This document shows positions 1 to 10,366 of a stretch of 64,000 nt of DNA, one piece after another. A program made the translations under genes and the position numbers. Source of the DNA: Brooklawnia sp032229645 (GTDB taxonomy: Bacteria; Actinomycetota; Actinomycetes; Propionibacteriales; Propionibacteriaceae); contig CAVRLB010000002.1 of NCBI GenBank assembly GCA_963722295.1, forward strand, positions 310,001-374,000. The letters are read 5' to 3'. Positions within the stretch are counted from its first letter, which is position 1, and every line of letters starts with the position of its first letter. The notes under the pieces are model-generated. The model was not told the origin of the DNA and made no database searches. It was given only the letters and a program-made list of their open reading frames with translations.

Positions 1-1
1 C

Positions 2-3000
2 ACCCTCAGTAGCTATATCGTCACCCCCGATCTAGCACGAGCCTTCGACAAGGCACTCGGTCTGGTCAGTGACGCGATCAAAGACAACACCAGCCGTGGG
101 GCGTTCCTCACCGGATCATTCGGCTCCGGCAAGTCGCACTTCATGGCTGTGCTATATGCCCTGCTTCAGCAAAACCCGCAGGCCCGGGCGATCACCGGAC
201 TAACCGAGACCACCGCCAAACATGATCCTGCCTTGCAGCAGCGCCACATTCTTCCATTGACTATTCACATGCTTGACGCGAAGTCGATGGAACAGGCGAT
301 CTTCGACGCTTACCTTCGCCAGCTCAAACAGCAGCACCCGGATATGACTCCTCCCGTCCTGCACCAAAGCGGCAAGCTACTAGATGATGCCGACTCGATG
401 CGCGCCAGATTAGGCGACGATGCCTTCTTCGACCTGCTCAACGATTCGGACGAAGGATCCTCAGCCGACGACCCGTGGGGTTCGCTTCTTGGCGATGCCA
501 ATAGATGGCAAGCGACGAGCTATGCATCCGCACGAGCTGCGGCACCCGGTGACCCACACCGCGCGGAACTGGTCAATGCACTAACCAACCGGATCTACCG
601 CAATTTCGCGGGCGCCAACGAATATCTAAGTCTCGACGAAGGCCTGACTGCCATCTCGAGACATGCCAAATCGCTCGGTTACGACGCTGTGGTGCTCTTC
701 TTGGACGAGCTGGTGCTATGGCTGGCGTTCCAGGTGCGCGACGTGCAGTTCTTTGGACGAGAAACCCAGAAGCTGTCAAAGCTGGTCGAAGGCGGCCAGG
801 GTGGACGCCAGATTCCCTTCATCTCGTTTATCGCCCGGCAGGTCGACCTGCGACGATGGCTCGCGGATTCAGGAGCGAGCGGCCAAGAACAAGCCGCTCT
901 CGAGCAAGGCTTCGAGTTCCAATCTGGGCGCTTCCCTTCGATCAAGCTCGGCGACGACAACCTGCCGTATGTCGCTCATCAACGGCTGCTAACCCCCAAG
1001 AGTCCCGCGGCGCAAGCCGAGATCGATCACGCTTTTGATGCGCTCGACCGACGAAGCGATGCGTGGGACGTCTTGCTGGACGGCAGCAATACAGACGAGC
1101 AGCATCGCAGTGCCGACGCCGAACAGTTCCGGCTCACCTACCCGTTCTCCCCCGCGTTGGTGTCAACGCTGCGTTCGCTGGCCGCGGTGATGCAACGTGA
1201 ACGTACCGCGCTGAAAGTGATGCAGGAGCTCTTGGTCACCCAGCGCAATACACTCACCATCGACGATGTTATCCCTGTTGGCGATGCCTTTGACCTGCTC
1301 ATCACCGGGGGCTCTGGCCAACAACCGTTGGACGAAGCATCGGCAGCCTTGTTCAGAGCCGCGGACTCCTTGTACCGAGAAAGACTTCACCCAGTCATTC
1401 TCAAGATCAACAACGTCACCGAGGACGACCTCGCCGCAGACCGCGCCACGCCCGCAGTAAACGCCGACCTAAGGCTCGCCAAGACCTTACTACTCAGCGC
1501 GGTAGCACCGAATGTCCCAGCGCTGAAGGGGCTGACCGCATCACGCCTGGCGGCCCTCAACCACGGATCGATCCGTTCGCCATTGCCTGGTGGCGAGGTT
1601 TCCACCGTTCTGGCGAAGGTGCGTAGCTGGGCCGGACAGATACCTGAGATAAGGGTGGAACCCGAGAGCCGCAACCCGTTGATCAGCGTGCAGCTGTCAG
1701 ATGTGGATTATGAGTCGGTTGTCGATCGCGCCCGCATCGAAGACAACGAGGGCCGCCGTATCGAGCTGATTCAGCGGCTGATCGCCGATGAGCTGGGGAT
1801 TTCGCTCGGTCAACAAGACGCACTCGGCGCCTACCTGCACCCGATTACGTGGCGTGGCTCGCGACGTGAGATCGACCTGGTTTTCGGCAACGTACGTGAT
1901 GCCAGTTGGCTTACTGATGAGCATTTCAGGGCCAGGCCAGGCACTTGGAGATTTGTCATCGACCGTCCATATGACGAGGCCGGGCATTCGCCTACCGAAG
2001 ACCTCAACCGGATCGAGGCCTTGAAGGCCCAGAACTGGGACGAGCGGACTATCGTCTGGCTGCCTCGCTTCTTCTCCGAAGACCGGATGAAAGACATCAG
2101 CCGACTGGTCATCCTCAATTTCTTGTTAGATGGCAGCGGCAAACGATACGACAATTACGCCGATCACCTTTCGCCTACCGGACGCCTGCAAGCAAAAGCT
2201 ATGCTGCAATCCCAGCGCGAAGCATTGTTGATCACTATGAAACGGGCCGTCCAAGTCGCATATGATGTTGAATCACCGATGCGTAGCGACGACGTGATCT
2301 CCGGCGGAAACGATGTCGATGTGCTGATTTCGCTGACTCCGAGTTTCGCACCCCACCCGCCGGCCGGTGGCACCCTTCGGATCGGCTTCGAAAAACTCGC
2401 CGAAGTGGCGTTCGCCGCCACCTACCCGGCGCATCCCGAATTTGACCCGGGCAGCGAAGAAATCCGCGTCCGAGATCTGAAGGCCGTATACGGCTACGTC
2501 GAACGAGGGCTGGCCGACCCGGAACACCGAATTCCGCTTGGAGGTGACGCCGCCAGCATCAGGCGAATTGCCAACCCACTCGCGGTGGGCAGAGCCGCAG
2601 AGACCCACTACCTCATTGGCGATGATTATTTCGCTAAATGGGGTCCGGAATTTGAACGTCGCTTAGGGTCTCGTGACGATGCTCAGGGCCCATTGACCGT
2701 CGGCGAAATACGCGGCTGGATCCAACAGATGCAGCCAGCAAACGGACTCGCAATCGCAGTGAGCGACCTGGTTATTCTCACTTGGGCGGCACTGCGACGC
2801 CGCGCCTGGTTCAGAAGCGGAGCGTCCATCCCAGTGCCCGATCCTGGCCAGCTCAAGGACGACATGGAGCTGCGGGAACAGCCCATGCCCTCCGCCGAGA
2901 CCTGGTCCAAGGCCATCAAGATTGCAGGATCGGTATTCGCAATCCCCTCTCCCAGCTATCTGACACCCGCTGCCGTAGCCACCCTCGCTGAATCAGTATC

Positions 3001-3610
3001 TGCCGCGGTAAAAGATCGGTCTGAATCAGCGAACAAACTTGTCACCGCGATCACCTCTGCTAACCGGCATATCGGCATTGCGCAGCAGACGGAACGGCTG
3101 TCAACCGCGAAAGCGGTCGTCAAATTGCTCGACGGACTTCGCGGGTTGCGAGGACTGAGAATTGTGGATCGACTTGCTGCCGCAGAAACCGACGACCCGA
3201 CGACTGCGGGACGGTCATTGGCCAGCGCCTCAAGTGTCACCAGCCAACTCAACGCCCACAAGTGGGACCGTTACCTCTCTGTGCAGGATGCCGCCGGTGG
3301 AGAGGGACCGCGCGCGGATCAAGCGGCCATCATCCTCGCCTCGTTACGAGAAGGTCTATCGGCCGACGAAATGGCCACCGCCATAACCACGGTGCTTTCA
3401 CGTGCCGAGGACGCGACGTTCCGTTGGCTGGCCGAAGGCCAATCAGAAAGTCCCGCGACCGAGCCGCCCGCTCAGAAAACCAGGCCTCGATCGTCCGGCA
3501 AGGTTCGCCTCCAGCCAGGCGCAGACCTCACCCAGACAGTGACTCAATTGACCTCATTCGCCGCTGAAAATAACGATGCAGCGATTGTTATCGAATGGCA
3601 CACCGAATGA
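2..3610 (+). CDS. pglY: PglY, type 2 BREX ATPase (5' partial)
   Basis: Large P-loop ATPase of the BREX phage-exclusion system, related to BrxC. The reading frame is already open at the window edge, so the N-terminus lies outside. The Walker A motif GSFGSGKSH is read at about 126-152, upstream of the first in-frame ATG at 143, so a start at 143 would cut off the nucleotide-binding site and is wrong. The rest is a long alpha-helical protein of about 1,150 residues, as expected for PglY. It overlaps pglZ by 4 nt (ATGA), and pglZ-brxD-brxHI follow, which is the type 2 BREX order. pglW and pglX should lie upstream, outside the window. The assignment rests on the P-loop, size and neighbours. Confidence 0.9.
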   Translation, partial: TLSSYIVTPDLARAFDKALGLVSDAIKDNTSRGAFLTGSFGSGKSHFMAVLYALLQQNPQARAITGLTETTAKHDPALQQRHILPLTIHMLDAKSMEQAIFDAYLRQLKQQHPDMTPPVLHQSGKLLDDADSMRARLGDDAFFDLLNDSDEGSSADDPWGSLLGDANRWQATSYASARAAAPGDPHRAELVNALTNRIYRNFAGANEYLSLDEGLTAISRHAKSLGYDAVVLFLDELVLWLAFQVRDVQFFGRETQKLSKLVEGGQGGRQIPFISFIARQVDLRRWLADSGASGQEQAALEQGFEFQSGRFPSIKLGDDNLPYVAHQRLLTPKSPAAQAEIDHAFDALDRRSDAWDVLLDGSNTDEQHRSADAEQFRLTYPFSPALVSTLRSLAAVMQRERTALKVMQELLVTQRNTLTIDDVIPVGDAFDLLITGGSGQQPLDEASAALFRAADSLYRERLHPVILKINNVTEDDLAADRATPAVNADLRLAKTLLLSAVAPNVPALKGLTASRLAALNHGSIRSPLPGGEVSTVLAKVRSWAGQIPEIRVEPESRNPLISVQLSDVDYESVVDRARIEDNEGRRIELIQRLIADELGISLGQQDALGAYLHPITWRGSRREIDLVFGNVRDASWLTDEHFRARPGTWRFVIDRPYDEAGHSPTEDLNRIEALKAQNWDERTIVWLPRFFSEDRMKDISRLVILNFLLDGSGKRYDNYADHLSPTGRLQAKAMLQSQREALLITMKRAVQVAYDVESPMRSDDVISGGNDVDVLISLTPSFAPHPPAGGTLRIGFEKLAEVAFAATYPAHPEFDPGSEEIRVRDLKAVYGYVERGLADPEHRIPLGGDAASIRRIANPLAVGRAAETHYLIGDDYFAKWGPEFERRLGSRDDAQGPLTVGEIRGWIQQMQPANGLAIAVSDLVILTWAALRRRAWFRSGASIPVPDPGQLKDDMELREQPMPSAETWSKAIKIAGSVFAIPSPSYLTPAAVATLAESVSAAVKDRSESANKLVTAITSANRHIGIAQQTERLSTAKAVVKLLDGLRGLRGLRIVDRLAAAETDDPTTAGRSLASASSVTSQLNAHKWDRYLSVQDAAGGEGPRADQAAIILASLREGLSADEMATAITTVLSRAEDATFRWLAEGQSESPATEPPAQKTRPRSSGKVRLQPGADLTQTVTQLTSFAAENNDAAIVIEWHTE

Positions 3611-6267
3611 GCACCGATGCCCTCGTCGCGTCAGCGGTCACACCGGCGATTGCCAAAGCCTTCATCGACCAGGCCATCGCCAAGGGATACTCGCACGGAA
3701 CCATTGCTGTGCGTGCTCAACACAGTGTCTCCGAAGAGTCATCGTTCAGCTACCGTGAACAGTCCGTGCGCATCTATCCGGCAGTGTCCGCGCTCGCGAT
3801 ACATGAGGCGATTCGTGAGACCTCGGCCGATGGCTGGTTGGTCGTTATCACCGACTGCAGCGACTCAGATCTGGGAGCTGGCCTTCTTGCGCAATTCGCT
3901 TGGCAGCGAGTGCGGCACCCCGACCCTTGGGAGGCCGTGAAGCAGCGTTTCGCCGCGCAATCGGTCGATGCCCAGCTGATCAGTGCTCCTGCCGGACGCC
4001 AGGTCGCGACCGGCCTACTAGAGATTACCCCAGCCGAAGGATGGTCGCCTGCACCAGCCGGGGTGCTCACCCGCGATCATGCAATGACGAGCGCTGCACG
4101 TACTCAGCTGCAATTTCCTGATGGGCCGGCCGATCTGATTGCCGTTCTGCAGTGGTCGACAACACCAGCCTTGGCCAGAGCGATCAGCAGGCTTCGTGGT
4201 AACGCAGGCGATGAGATAACAGATGCGATCCTCAGCTGGATCGCGAGTCAAGGAGGTGAGGCAGCTCTCTACATTCAAGCGATGCTTCACTCAGGGACGC
4301 CGCACGACATCGTACCGCTCGGAGTTGTCCTTGATTGCCTGATCACGTCCCCGGCAACGGACGCTCAGGTTGTGCTGGCACGGCTCCAACACCTCTGGGG
4401 AAACGTACCGGAAAGCGCGTTGCGCGCCGCTGGACGGCTCTCATCGGTGGTCGTATCAGGAATGCTCGAAGGATTCACCACACGGTCCGACGGAATGCAT
4501 CTGCTCAACCGCGCGGACGAACTCCTCGCTGGCGCACAGGGGCAGGCTTTAGCGGGCGGCTCGAAGCTCTTACGGTCCGGGCTCGACGTAAGACTTCATG
4601 ATCTTGCTAGCGCACTCGGACGCCAACCGAATAGCGGACTGGCTGAGCTGGAGGCATCCTGGCAACGTGTTGAAGAGCACGAGCTGGCCCAAGTTGACAA
4701 CCGAGTTCCCACGGCTGCTGCGGGCGTCCGATTGGCACGCTGGCTGCACACCACCGACGACGCCGAAATGGGACTGGAACAGCTGGCGAATCGCCAGCTT
4801 GACACGGATGCCTGGGTGGATTCGGCCGTCAATGACGCTGAAGGTGGTGTTGAGGATCCAGCGCTGGCAGCAGCCGTAGAGCATCTGATTGGCCACGTTC
4901 AGATCAGGCGCGACGAACATGATGCGCAGTTTGCCCGCTCGCTCGCCGTGCAAGGTGTCGGCCAGCTGAAGTCGCCGATGCCCCTCGAGCAGGTTTTGGG
5001 CTCGGCTGTAGTACCGCTGGCCAAACGGGCTCCCGTACTTTTGCTTGTTCTCGACGGCATGAGCGCTGCAATAGCAACAGAGATCATGCGCGGCGTGGCT
5101 GCAGCACTTGATTATGGCCTGTCGGAATACTGGGTGCCAGGTCAGCGACGTCGGCTGGCGGGCTTGTCGGTGTTGCCAAGTGTCACGGAATTCAGCCGCA
5201 CCTCGCTGCTGTGCGGCCGGCTAACATCGGGAAACCAAAGCACCGAACGGCGCGGCTTCGCGGACTTCATCAAAGCCCACCATTTGGGTGACACGTTCCT
5301 TGCGCACAAGAAAGGGCTGGATGCCTCCAGGCCAGGGTTCGCCGTCGCCGATGACGTCCGTTCTGCAATTGCTAATACCGCGCGCTACAAGATTGTCGGC
5401 TGCGTTCTTAACACTATTGATGATGCACTAGATCGCACCGATCCAGGCGGCACCGACTGGTCCGCCGAAACCATCAAACATCTAGATCCCCTGCTGCGCG
5501 CAGCGCGCGCAGCGAACCGGATCGTGGTCATCACCAGCGATCACGGACATGTGGTGGAACGACGCCGCGGGAAACAGCGAGGGACCGGAATAGGCGGGAG
5601 ATACCGCGATGCGTCCACACCTGCAGGAGATGACGAGGTGTTCGTCGCGGGACCCCGAGTGCTGACCGACGATCACCGTGCCATCCTCGCCGTAAACGAA
5701 CGGCTGCGCTATGGGCCACTCAAGGCCGGCTACCACGGCGGAGCAGCGGCTGCCGAGGTTGTCGTGCCCATTCTTGTACTGGCCGGGCCAGACGCGGACG
5801 ACAAGCTCAAACCTGCCTCACTCTGGACGCCCGACTGGTGGGAGGCCGGATATCGTCCCGTGGCTGACGTCGCGGCTGCAGTCTCCAGCGATGAAAACGT
5901 CTCACCTAATCAGAGCACACTATTTGCGGATTCTCTTGCTCCTGAGTCCCTCGCTGCAACCGGCGACACGCTGATCGGCAGCAAGGGCTACCGCGCACAG
6001 CAGAAACTCGTCGGACGAATCGCCGTCTCCGATCAGACGGTCGCTGCACTCGTCAACGCGCTTGTCACAGCGACGGATCGGATACTCACCACATCACGGG
6101 CGGCCGCGGTATTGGGCGTCCAACAAAATCGGGTGCCTATGGTGATGAGCCAAATCTCCAAGCTGCTCAATGTGGAGGGGTACCCGGTCGTTTGGTCTGA
6201 TCCAATCACCCACGCAGTCCATCTCGACGCCGCCCTCCTTTCTGAGCAGTACGGTATTGGCTTATGA
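3607..6267 (+). CDS. pglZ: PglZ, alkaline-phosphatase-fold BREX core protein
   Basis: Core BREX protein of about 886 aa with a PglZ domain of the alkaline phosphatase superfamily. Two metal-site-like motifs are visible: LLLVLDGMSAA about halfway along, and VVITSDHGHVVE near residue 640. An ATG exists at 3595, but the ATG at 3607 forms an ATGA overlap with the pglY stop, so I prefer it. The gene lies between pglY and brxD in a coupled operon. PglZ is found in all BREX types and is needed for exclusion of phage DNA replication; its exact substrate is not evident from the sequence. It appears intact. Confidence 0.92.
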   Translation: MSTDALVASAVTPAIAKAFIDQAIAKGYSHGTIAVRAQHSVSEESSFSYREQSVRIYPAVSALAIHEAIRETSADGWLVVITDCSDSDLGAGLLAQFAWQRVRHPDPWEAVKQRFAAQSVDAQLISAPAGRQVATGLLEITPAEGWSPAPAGVLTRDHAMTSAARTQLQFPDGPADLIAVLQWSTTPALARAISRLRGNAGDEITDAILSWIASQGGEAALYIQAMLHSGTPHDIVPLGVVLDCLITSPATDAQVVLARLQHLWGNVPESALRAAGRLSSVVVSGMLEGFTTRSDGMHLLNRADELLAGAQGQALAGGSKLLRSGLDVRLHDLASALGRQPNSGLAELEASWQRVEEHELAQVDNRVPTAAAGVRLARWLHTTDDAEMGLEQLANRQLDTDAWVDSAVNDAEGGVEDPALAAAVEHLIGHVQIRRDEHDAQFARSLAVQGVGQLKSPMPLEQVLGSAVVPLAKRAPVLLLVLDGMSAAIATEIMRGVAAALDYGLSEYWVPGQRRRLAGLSVLPSVTEFSRTSLLCGRLTSGNQSTERRGFADFIKAHHLGDTFLAHKKGLDASRPGFAVADDVRSAIANTARYKIVGCVLNTIDDALDRTDPGGTDWSAETIKHLDPLLRAARAANRIVVITSDHGHVVERRRGKQRGTGIGGRYRDASTPAGDDEVFVAGPRVLTDDHRAILAVNERLRYGPLKAGYHGGAAAAEVVVPILVLAGPDADDKLKPASLWTPDWWEAGYRPVADVAAAVSSDENVSPNQSTLFADSLAPESLAATGDTLIGSKGYRAQQKLVGRIAVSDQTVAALVNALVTATDRILTTSRAAAVLGVQQNRVPMVMSQISKLLNVEGYPVVWSDPITHAVHLDAALLSEQYGIGL

Positions 6268-7601
6268 ACAGCGTTTCGCCGCGCCGACGCCGCGAAGTGA
6301 TAGATGCCTTACGACGCGGGACGGTGCCAGCAAATGGTCTAGATCTCTTGGCAGTGGGCTTAGAGAGGTTCTCTGATGCGTTGGACGACGAATTGGCTGC
6401 CGCTGAGGGTGGATCGGCTGTGTTCAAAGCCGTGCGTGGCGAATACGGGTCCGGCAAGACATTCTTCACGAGACATCTCGCCGAACGTGCGCTGCACAAG
6501 GGCTGGGCGACCAGCGAGGTGCAGATCAGCGAGACTGAAACTCCACTGCACAAACTGGAGTCGGTCTACCGACGGATCACAGAGTCACTTCGAACAGCGA
6601 CCATGCCGCCCAGCGCATTCCGGTCGGTGCTGGACAGTTGGCTGTTCACCTTGGAATCTGACGCGACGGCCGCTGATCCTGGGCTACTGAATGCCGACAA
6701 CGACACACTCACCTTGGCGGTCGACCGATTGTTGGAGACCAGGCTTGCGGCAGTGTCCAGCAAGACTCCGGCATTTGCCCAAGCCTTGCGTGGCTATCGC
6801 GTAGCGACTCTCGAAGGCGAGGCGCCCACTGCAGAGGGCCTGGCTGCCTGGCTTGGTGGACAACCGCATGTGTCGGCGTCTGTGAAGCGGGTAGCTGGGC
6901 TGCGCGGAGATCTTGATCACTTCGGCGCGATGGCATTTCTTCAAGGGCTGCTCACCGTTCTGAAAGATGCCGGGCACCCTGGCCTCCTTGTGGTGCTTGA
7001 TGAAGTGGAAACGTTGCAACGCGTCCGGGGTGATGTGCGGGACAAGGCACTCAATGCTTTGCGGCAACTGGTGGACGAGATAGATTCTGGGCGCTACCCC
7101 GGTTTGTACTTGCTGATCACTGGAACTCCGGCGTTCTTCGATGGCCCCTCTGGAGTGCGACGGCTTCCGCCGCTGGCTGGGCGACTGCAAACCGATTTCA
7201 CAACTGATGCTCGTTTCGACAATCCTCGGGCCGTGCAGATACGGCTCACCGGGTTCACCAGAGAATCGCTGATTGAGCTCGGCGCGAAGGTTCGTGACCT
7301 GTATGCGGATGGATCGTCTACCCCTGAGAGGGTCTGTGATCGGGTTGACGATGACTACCTTGGTGTCTTGGCGGATGCCGTGACAGGTTCGCTTGGCGGC
7401 AAGATTGGGGTTGCACCGCGCGTCTATCTGAAGAAGCTTGTGGGAGACATCTTGGACCGGGTTGACCAGTTCGAGGACTTTGATCCTCGCCTACACTATG
7501 CGCTCACTTTGGCAAACAACGAGCTGACCCCGGTCGAGGAAAATGCTGCACGCGGGACCGCGAACCTGGACGATATCGCACTCGACACAACGACGCCATA
7601 G
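6264..7601 (+). CDS. brxD: BrxD, BREX ATP-binding protein
   Basis: 445-aa P-loop ATPase. Walker A is GEYGSGKTFF (near residue 60) and Walker B is VVLDEVETLQR (near 245). The N-terminal segment MNSVSPRRRREVIDALRRG and the overall size match the BrxD family specific to type 2 BREX. It starts by an ATGA overlap with pglZ and ends by a 1-nt overlap with the GTG of brxHI, so the operon is translationally coupled. Likely partner of the BrxHI helicase encoded next. No sign of damage. Confidence 0.9.
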   Translation: MNSVSPRRRREVIDALRRGTVPANGLDLLAVGLERFSDALDDELAAAEGGSAVFKAVRGEYGSGKTFFTRHLAERALHKGWATSEVQISETETPLHKLESVYRRITESLRTATMPPSAFRSVLDSWLFTLESDATAADPGLLNADNDTLTLAVDRLLETRLAAVSSKTPAFAQALRGYRVATLEGEAPTAEGLAAWLGGQPHVSASVKRVAGLRGDLDHFGAMAFLQGLLTVLKDAGHPGLLVVLDEVETLQRVRGDVRDKALNALRQLVDEIDSGRYPGLYLLITGTPAFFDGPSGVRRLPPLAGRLQTDFTTDARFDNPRAVQIRLTGFTRESLIELGAKVRDLYADGSSTPERVCDRVDDDYLGVLADAVTGSLGGKIGVAPRVYLKKLVGDILDRVDQFEDFDPRLHYALTLANNELTPVEENAARGTANLDDIALDTTTP

Positions 7602-9752
7602 TGTCCGGCTTCGACCTTTTGGATCCGGTAATCCAACATCACATCGTCAACGAACTTGGCTGGGGCGGGCTTCGCCCGCTACAAGACGCAGCTGTCGAGC
7701 CGCTGATCGCTGGAGAGGACGCACTGTTACTCGCGCCCACTGCCGGGGGTAAGACCGAAGCAGCGATGTTCCCGTTACTCACGCGCATGTCTACGCAGTC
7801 GTGGACCGGCACTTCGGTGTTGTATGTCTGCCCGCTCAAAGCCCTGCTCAATAACCTTGCGCCCCGCATCGACTCATACGCGCGTTGGCTCGGTCGCAGC
7901 GCCAGGCTCCGGCACGGAGACACGTCTCAAAGCGCGCGTCGGCGGCTGGTCATTGACCGGCCTGATGTTCTGCTGACTACACCGGAGTCGGTCGAATCGA
8001 TGCTGGTGTCCGCGACGATTGATCCGCGAGCATTGCTGAATGACGTTCGGGCGGTCGTTGTGGACGAGGTTCATGCCTTCGCCGGAGATGATCGTGGGTG
8101 GCATCTACTTGCCTTGCTTGAGCGATTGACCAGACTCGTCGGTCGACCGCTGCAACGAGTGGGCTTGTCGGCCACTGTGGGCAACGCTGATCAGTTGCTC
8201 ACCTGGCTACAGGGCAGCAACCGGCCGCTTGGTCTTGCCGGAGACGTCATAGCACCGGAGCTTGTCGGCTCGGGCGCGCCTGTTTCGACCGTCGATGTCG
8301 CTCTCGACTACGTCGGGACGGTCTCGAACGCCGCGACCGTTATCTCACGGCTGCACCGCGGCGAAAAAAGGCTTGTCTTCGCAGACTCGCGTCGCATTGT
8401 CGAGCAGCTCGCGGTTAATCTAAACGACGCCCAAATCAGGACCTTCGTCTCTCACTCCAGCTTGTCAGTCGCCGAACGTCGGCGATCCGAAGAAGCGTTC
8501 GCGAACGAGCAAGATTGTGTCATCGTGTCGACCTCGACTCTTGAACTTGGCGTCGACGTCGGAGATCTTGACCGTGTTCTGCAAGTTGGAGCACCAAGCT
8601 CGGTGGCCTCGTTCTTGCAACGTCTGGGACGCACTGGCCGACGTCCTGGTACCCGGCGAAATATGACAGTGCTTGCCACTGATGACAAAGAGCTGCTCAA
8701 AGCCACCGCTGTGTTACTGCTCTGGTCAGAAGGTTTCGTCGAGCCTGTCATACCTCCGCCTGAGCCTGCTCACATCGGTGCGCAGCAAATCATGGCGCTA
8801 GCGCTGCAAGAACGCTATATCGGTCGCAATGACTGGCGCGATTGGCTCGGTGGGCTGCCGCTGTTAAAGCCGGTCGATTCGGATCTCGTTATCTCGCACA
8901 TGCTGGCCGAGGGAGTCATGGATGAGGACTCCGGCATGCTCTTGGTCGGCCCAGAGGCCGAGCGTCGCTATGGCAGGCGCCACTTCATGGAAATCATGAG
9001 TGTCTTTACCTCCGATCCTCAAGTGACCGTGGCTCACGGACGAGATGAGATAGGCACAGTTGATCCGCTCGTGCTCGTCAAGAAAGTGGACGGTCCCCGA
9101 CGTCTCGCACTGGGCGGACGCACATGGCAGGTCACGTCCATCGACTGGAGCAGACGCAGAAGCTCAAGTTGTGCTCGCCGAGGGTGCAGGACTGGCGCGC
9201 TGGATGGGTTACGCTTCCCCGCTGCCCTTCGACTTAGTAGACGCCATGCGCCGCGTCCTGCTTGGGGCTGATCCGGTCGGCGTCCAGCTTTCCGCGCGTG
9301 CGGCCGAGCGACTTGCTGAATTGAGAAGTTCCTTTGCAGACACAGTAGACCGGACGCGAACAGTGATCCTACGAACCAGCGACAGCGTCGACTGGTGGAC
9401 GTGGGCAGGACAACGCACAAACTTCGTAATCGCAGCGGCATTGCAGAGTGTCGCGCCCCAGTTCCTCGCATCCGATGCCAAAATCACGGACGAGTCAATT
9501 CAACTCGCCTCAGCCTGTAATTCTGCCGATCTTCACTTGGCGCTGTCGCGCGCTGTCGAACAGTTCGGTGATCACTTGACTGGCATAGAGCCAGACGTGA
9601 GTCGCCGAGCCGTTCATGACCTAAAGTTCAGTGACCTGTTGCCTGAGCCGCTGGCGGTTCGAACCCTCGCCACGCGCCTCGCGGATCATAAAAATGTTGG
9701 AGCAGCCATTAAGAGGGAGAAAGTAGACCGTACCCATATTGAGGATATATAA
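7601..9752 (+). pseudogene. brxHI: BrxHI, Lhr-like superfamily 2 helicase, frameshifted
   Basis: DEAD/DEAH-type superfamily 2 helicase of type 2 BREX. It starts at a GTG overlapping the brxD stop. Visible motifs: Walker A APTAGGKTEA, DEVH box VVDEVHAF, motif III GLSATVG and motif VI QRLGRTGRRPG. The frame opened at 7601 runs to 9271, but family-like sequence leaves it near 9150-9170, after the words WQVTSIDW. It resumes in another frame with AQVVLAEGAGLARWMG and runs to 9752. Rejoined, the product would be about 717 aa. The shift lies in a short GCAGAC/GCAGAA near-repeat. It could be a true inactivating mutation or a sequencing indel. If real, BrxHI loses its C-terminal third. Confidence 0.85.
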
Positions 9753-9804
9753 GCCCAATGCGCACGTTAATTAATGAATTAATATTGCCCCATAAATAAC
9801 ACAC

Positions 9805-10293
9805 TCAGGAGTTACCTTCCTTTTCAAGAGTCGCCCCATATCCGATAAGACTTGCTACAAGCATCAGCACCTGAACACAATTGCGTTTACCAAATTGCCG
9901 CGAAGATGCAGCATGAACGCTCGCATGACGCGAGTAGCAACGTGGCACCTTGTCACCGTTTCGCTTGTAATACTCCTCATGAGCATTCCAAACTGGGAGC
10001 CATACGAGTGCATCTCGAAACCCCATTTCATCAATGCTTCCTGGAACCTCCGCACCCTTGGCATGATTGGTGATCTGACTGCGAATCTTCTTATCGGGAT
10101 AGAAACGCGAGACCAGTGTGTCGAGTATCACGGTGAACATCGCTTGCGCAGATCGATAGTGCCCGCTGCGCATCGCGCCGACGCCATCGAGCGCAAACCT
10201 GACCTCCTCTTGGACATCCCTGCTACCCGAAGCGCCTAACACGGCAACACAATCTTCGATCAGCGAGTTGTAAGATTCTCCGAGGATCCTCAC
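9805..10293 (-). CDS. Small HEPN-like protein, unknown function
   Basis: 162-aa protein with no sure family name. Its C-terminal half carries RCYSRHASVHAASSRQF followed by a hydrophobic helix ending LMLVASLIGYG. The two overlapping R-x4-H arrangements resemble the NRHxxxHG signature of small alpha-helical, HEPN-like proteins common near defence genes. This is pattern-based inference. It is convergent with the BREX operon, sits 52 bp from the end of brxHI, and is divergent from the HIRAN-like gene. RNase or abortive-infection activity is possible but not shown. Confidence 0.55.
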   Translation of the reverse strand: MRILGESYNSLIEDCVAVLGASGSRDVQEEVRFALDGVGAMRSGHYRSAQAMFTVILDTLVSRFYPDKKIRSQITNHAKGAEVPGSIDEMGFRDALVWLPVWNAHEEYYKRNGDKVPRCYSRHASVHAASSRQFGKRNCVQVLMLVASLIGYGATLEKEGNS

Positions 10294-10366
10294 GTATCGA
10301 TTTCAACAGCGAGGACCGCACTGGCAGATCAAACCTGGTGTCGCTCTGATGACTTGGTGGTGCAGT

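Noticed and set aside
1..142. Start of the first gene at the ATG at 143
   Set aside because: The P-loop is encoded upstream in the same frame, so the gene begins outside the window.
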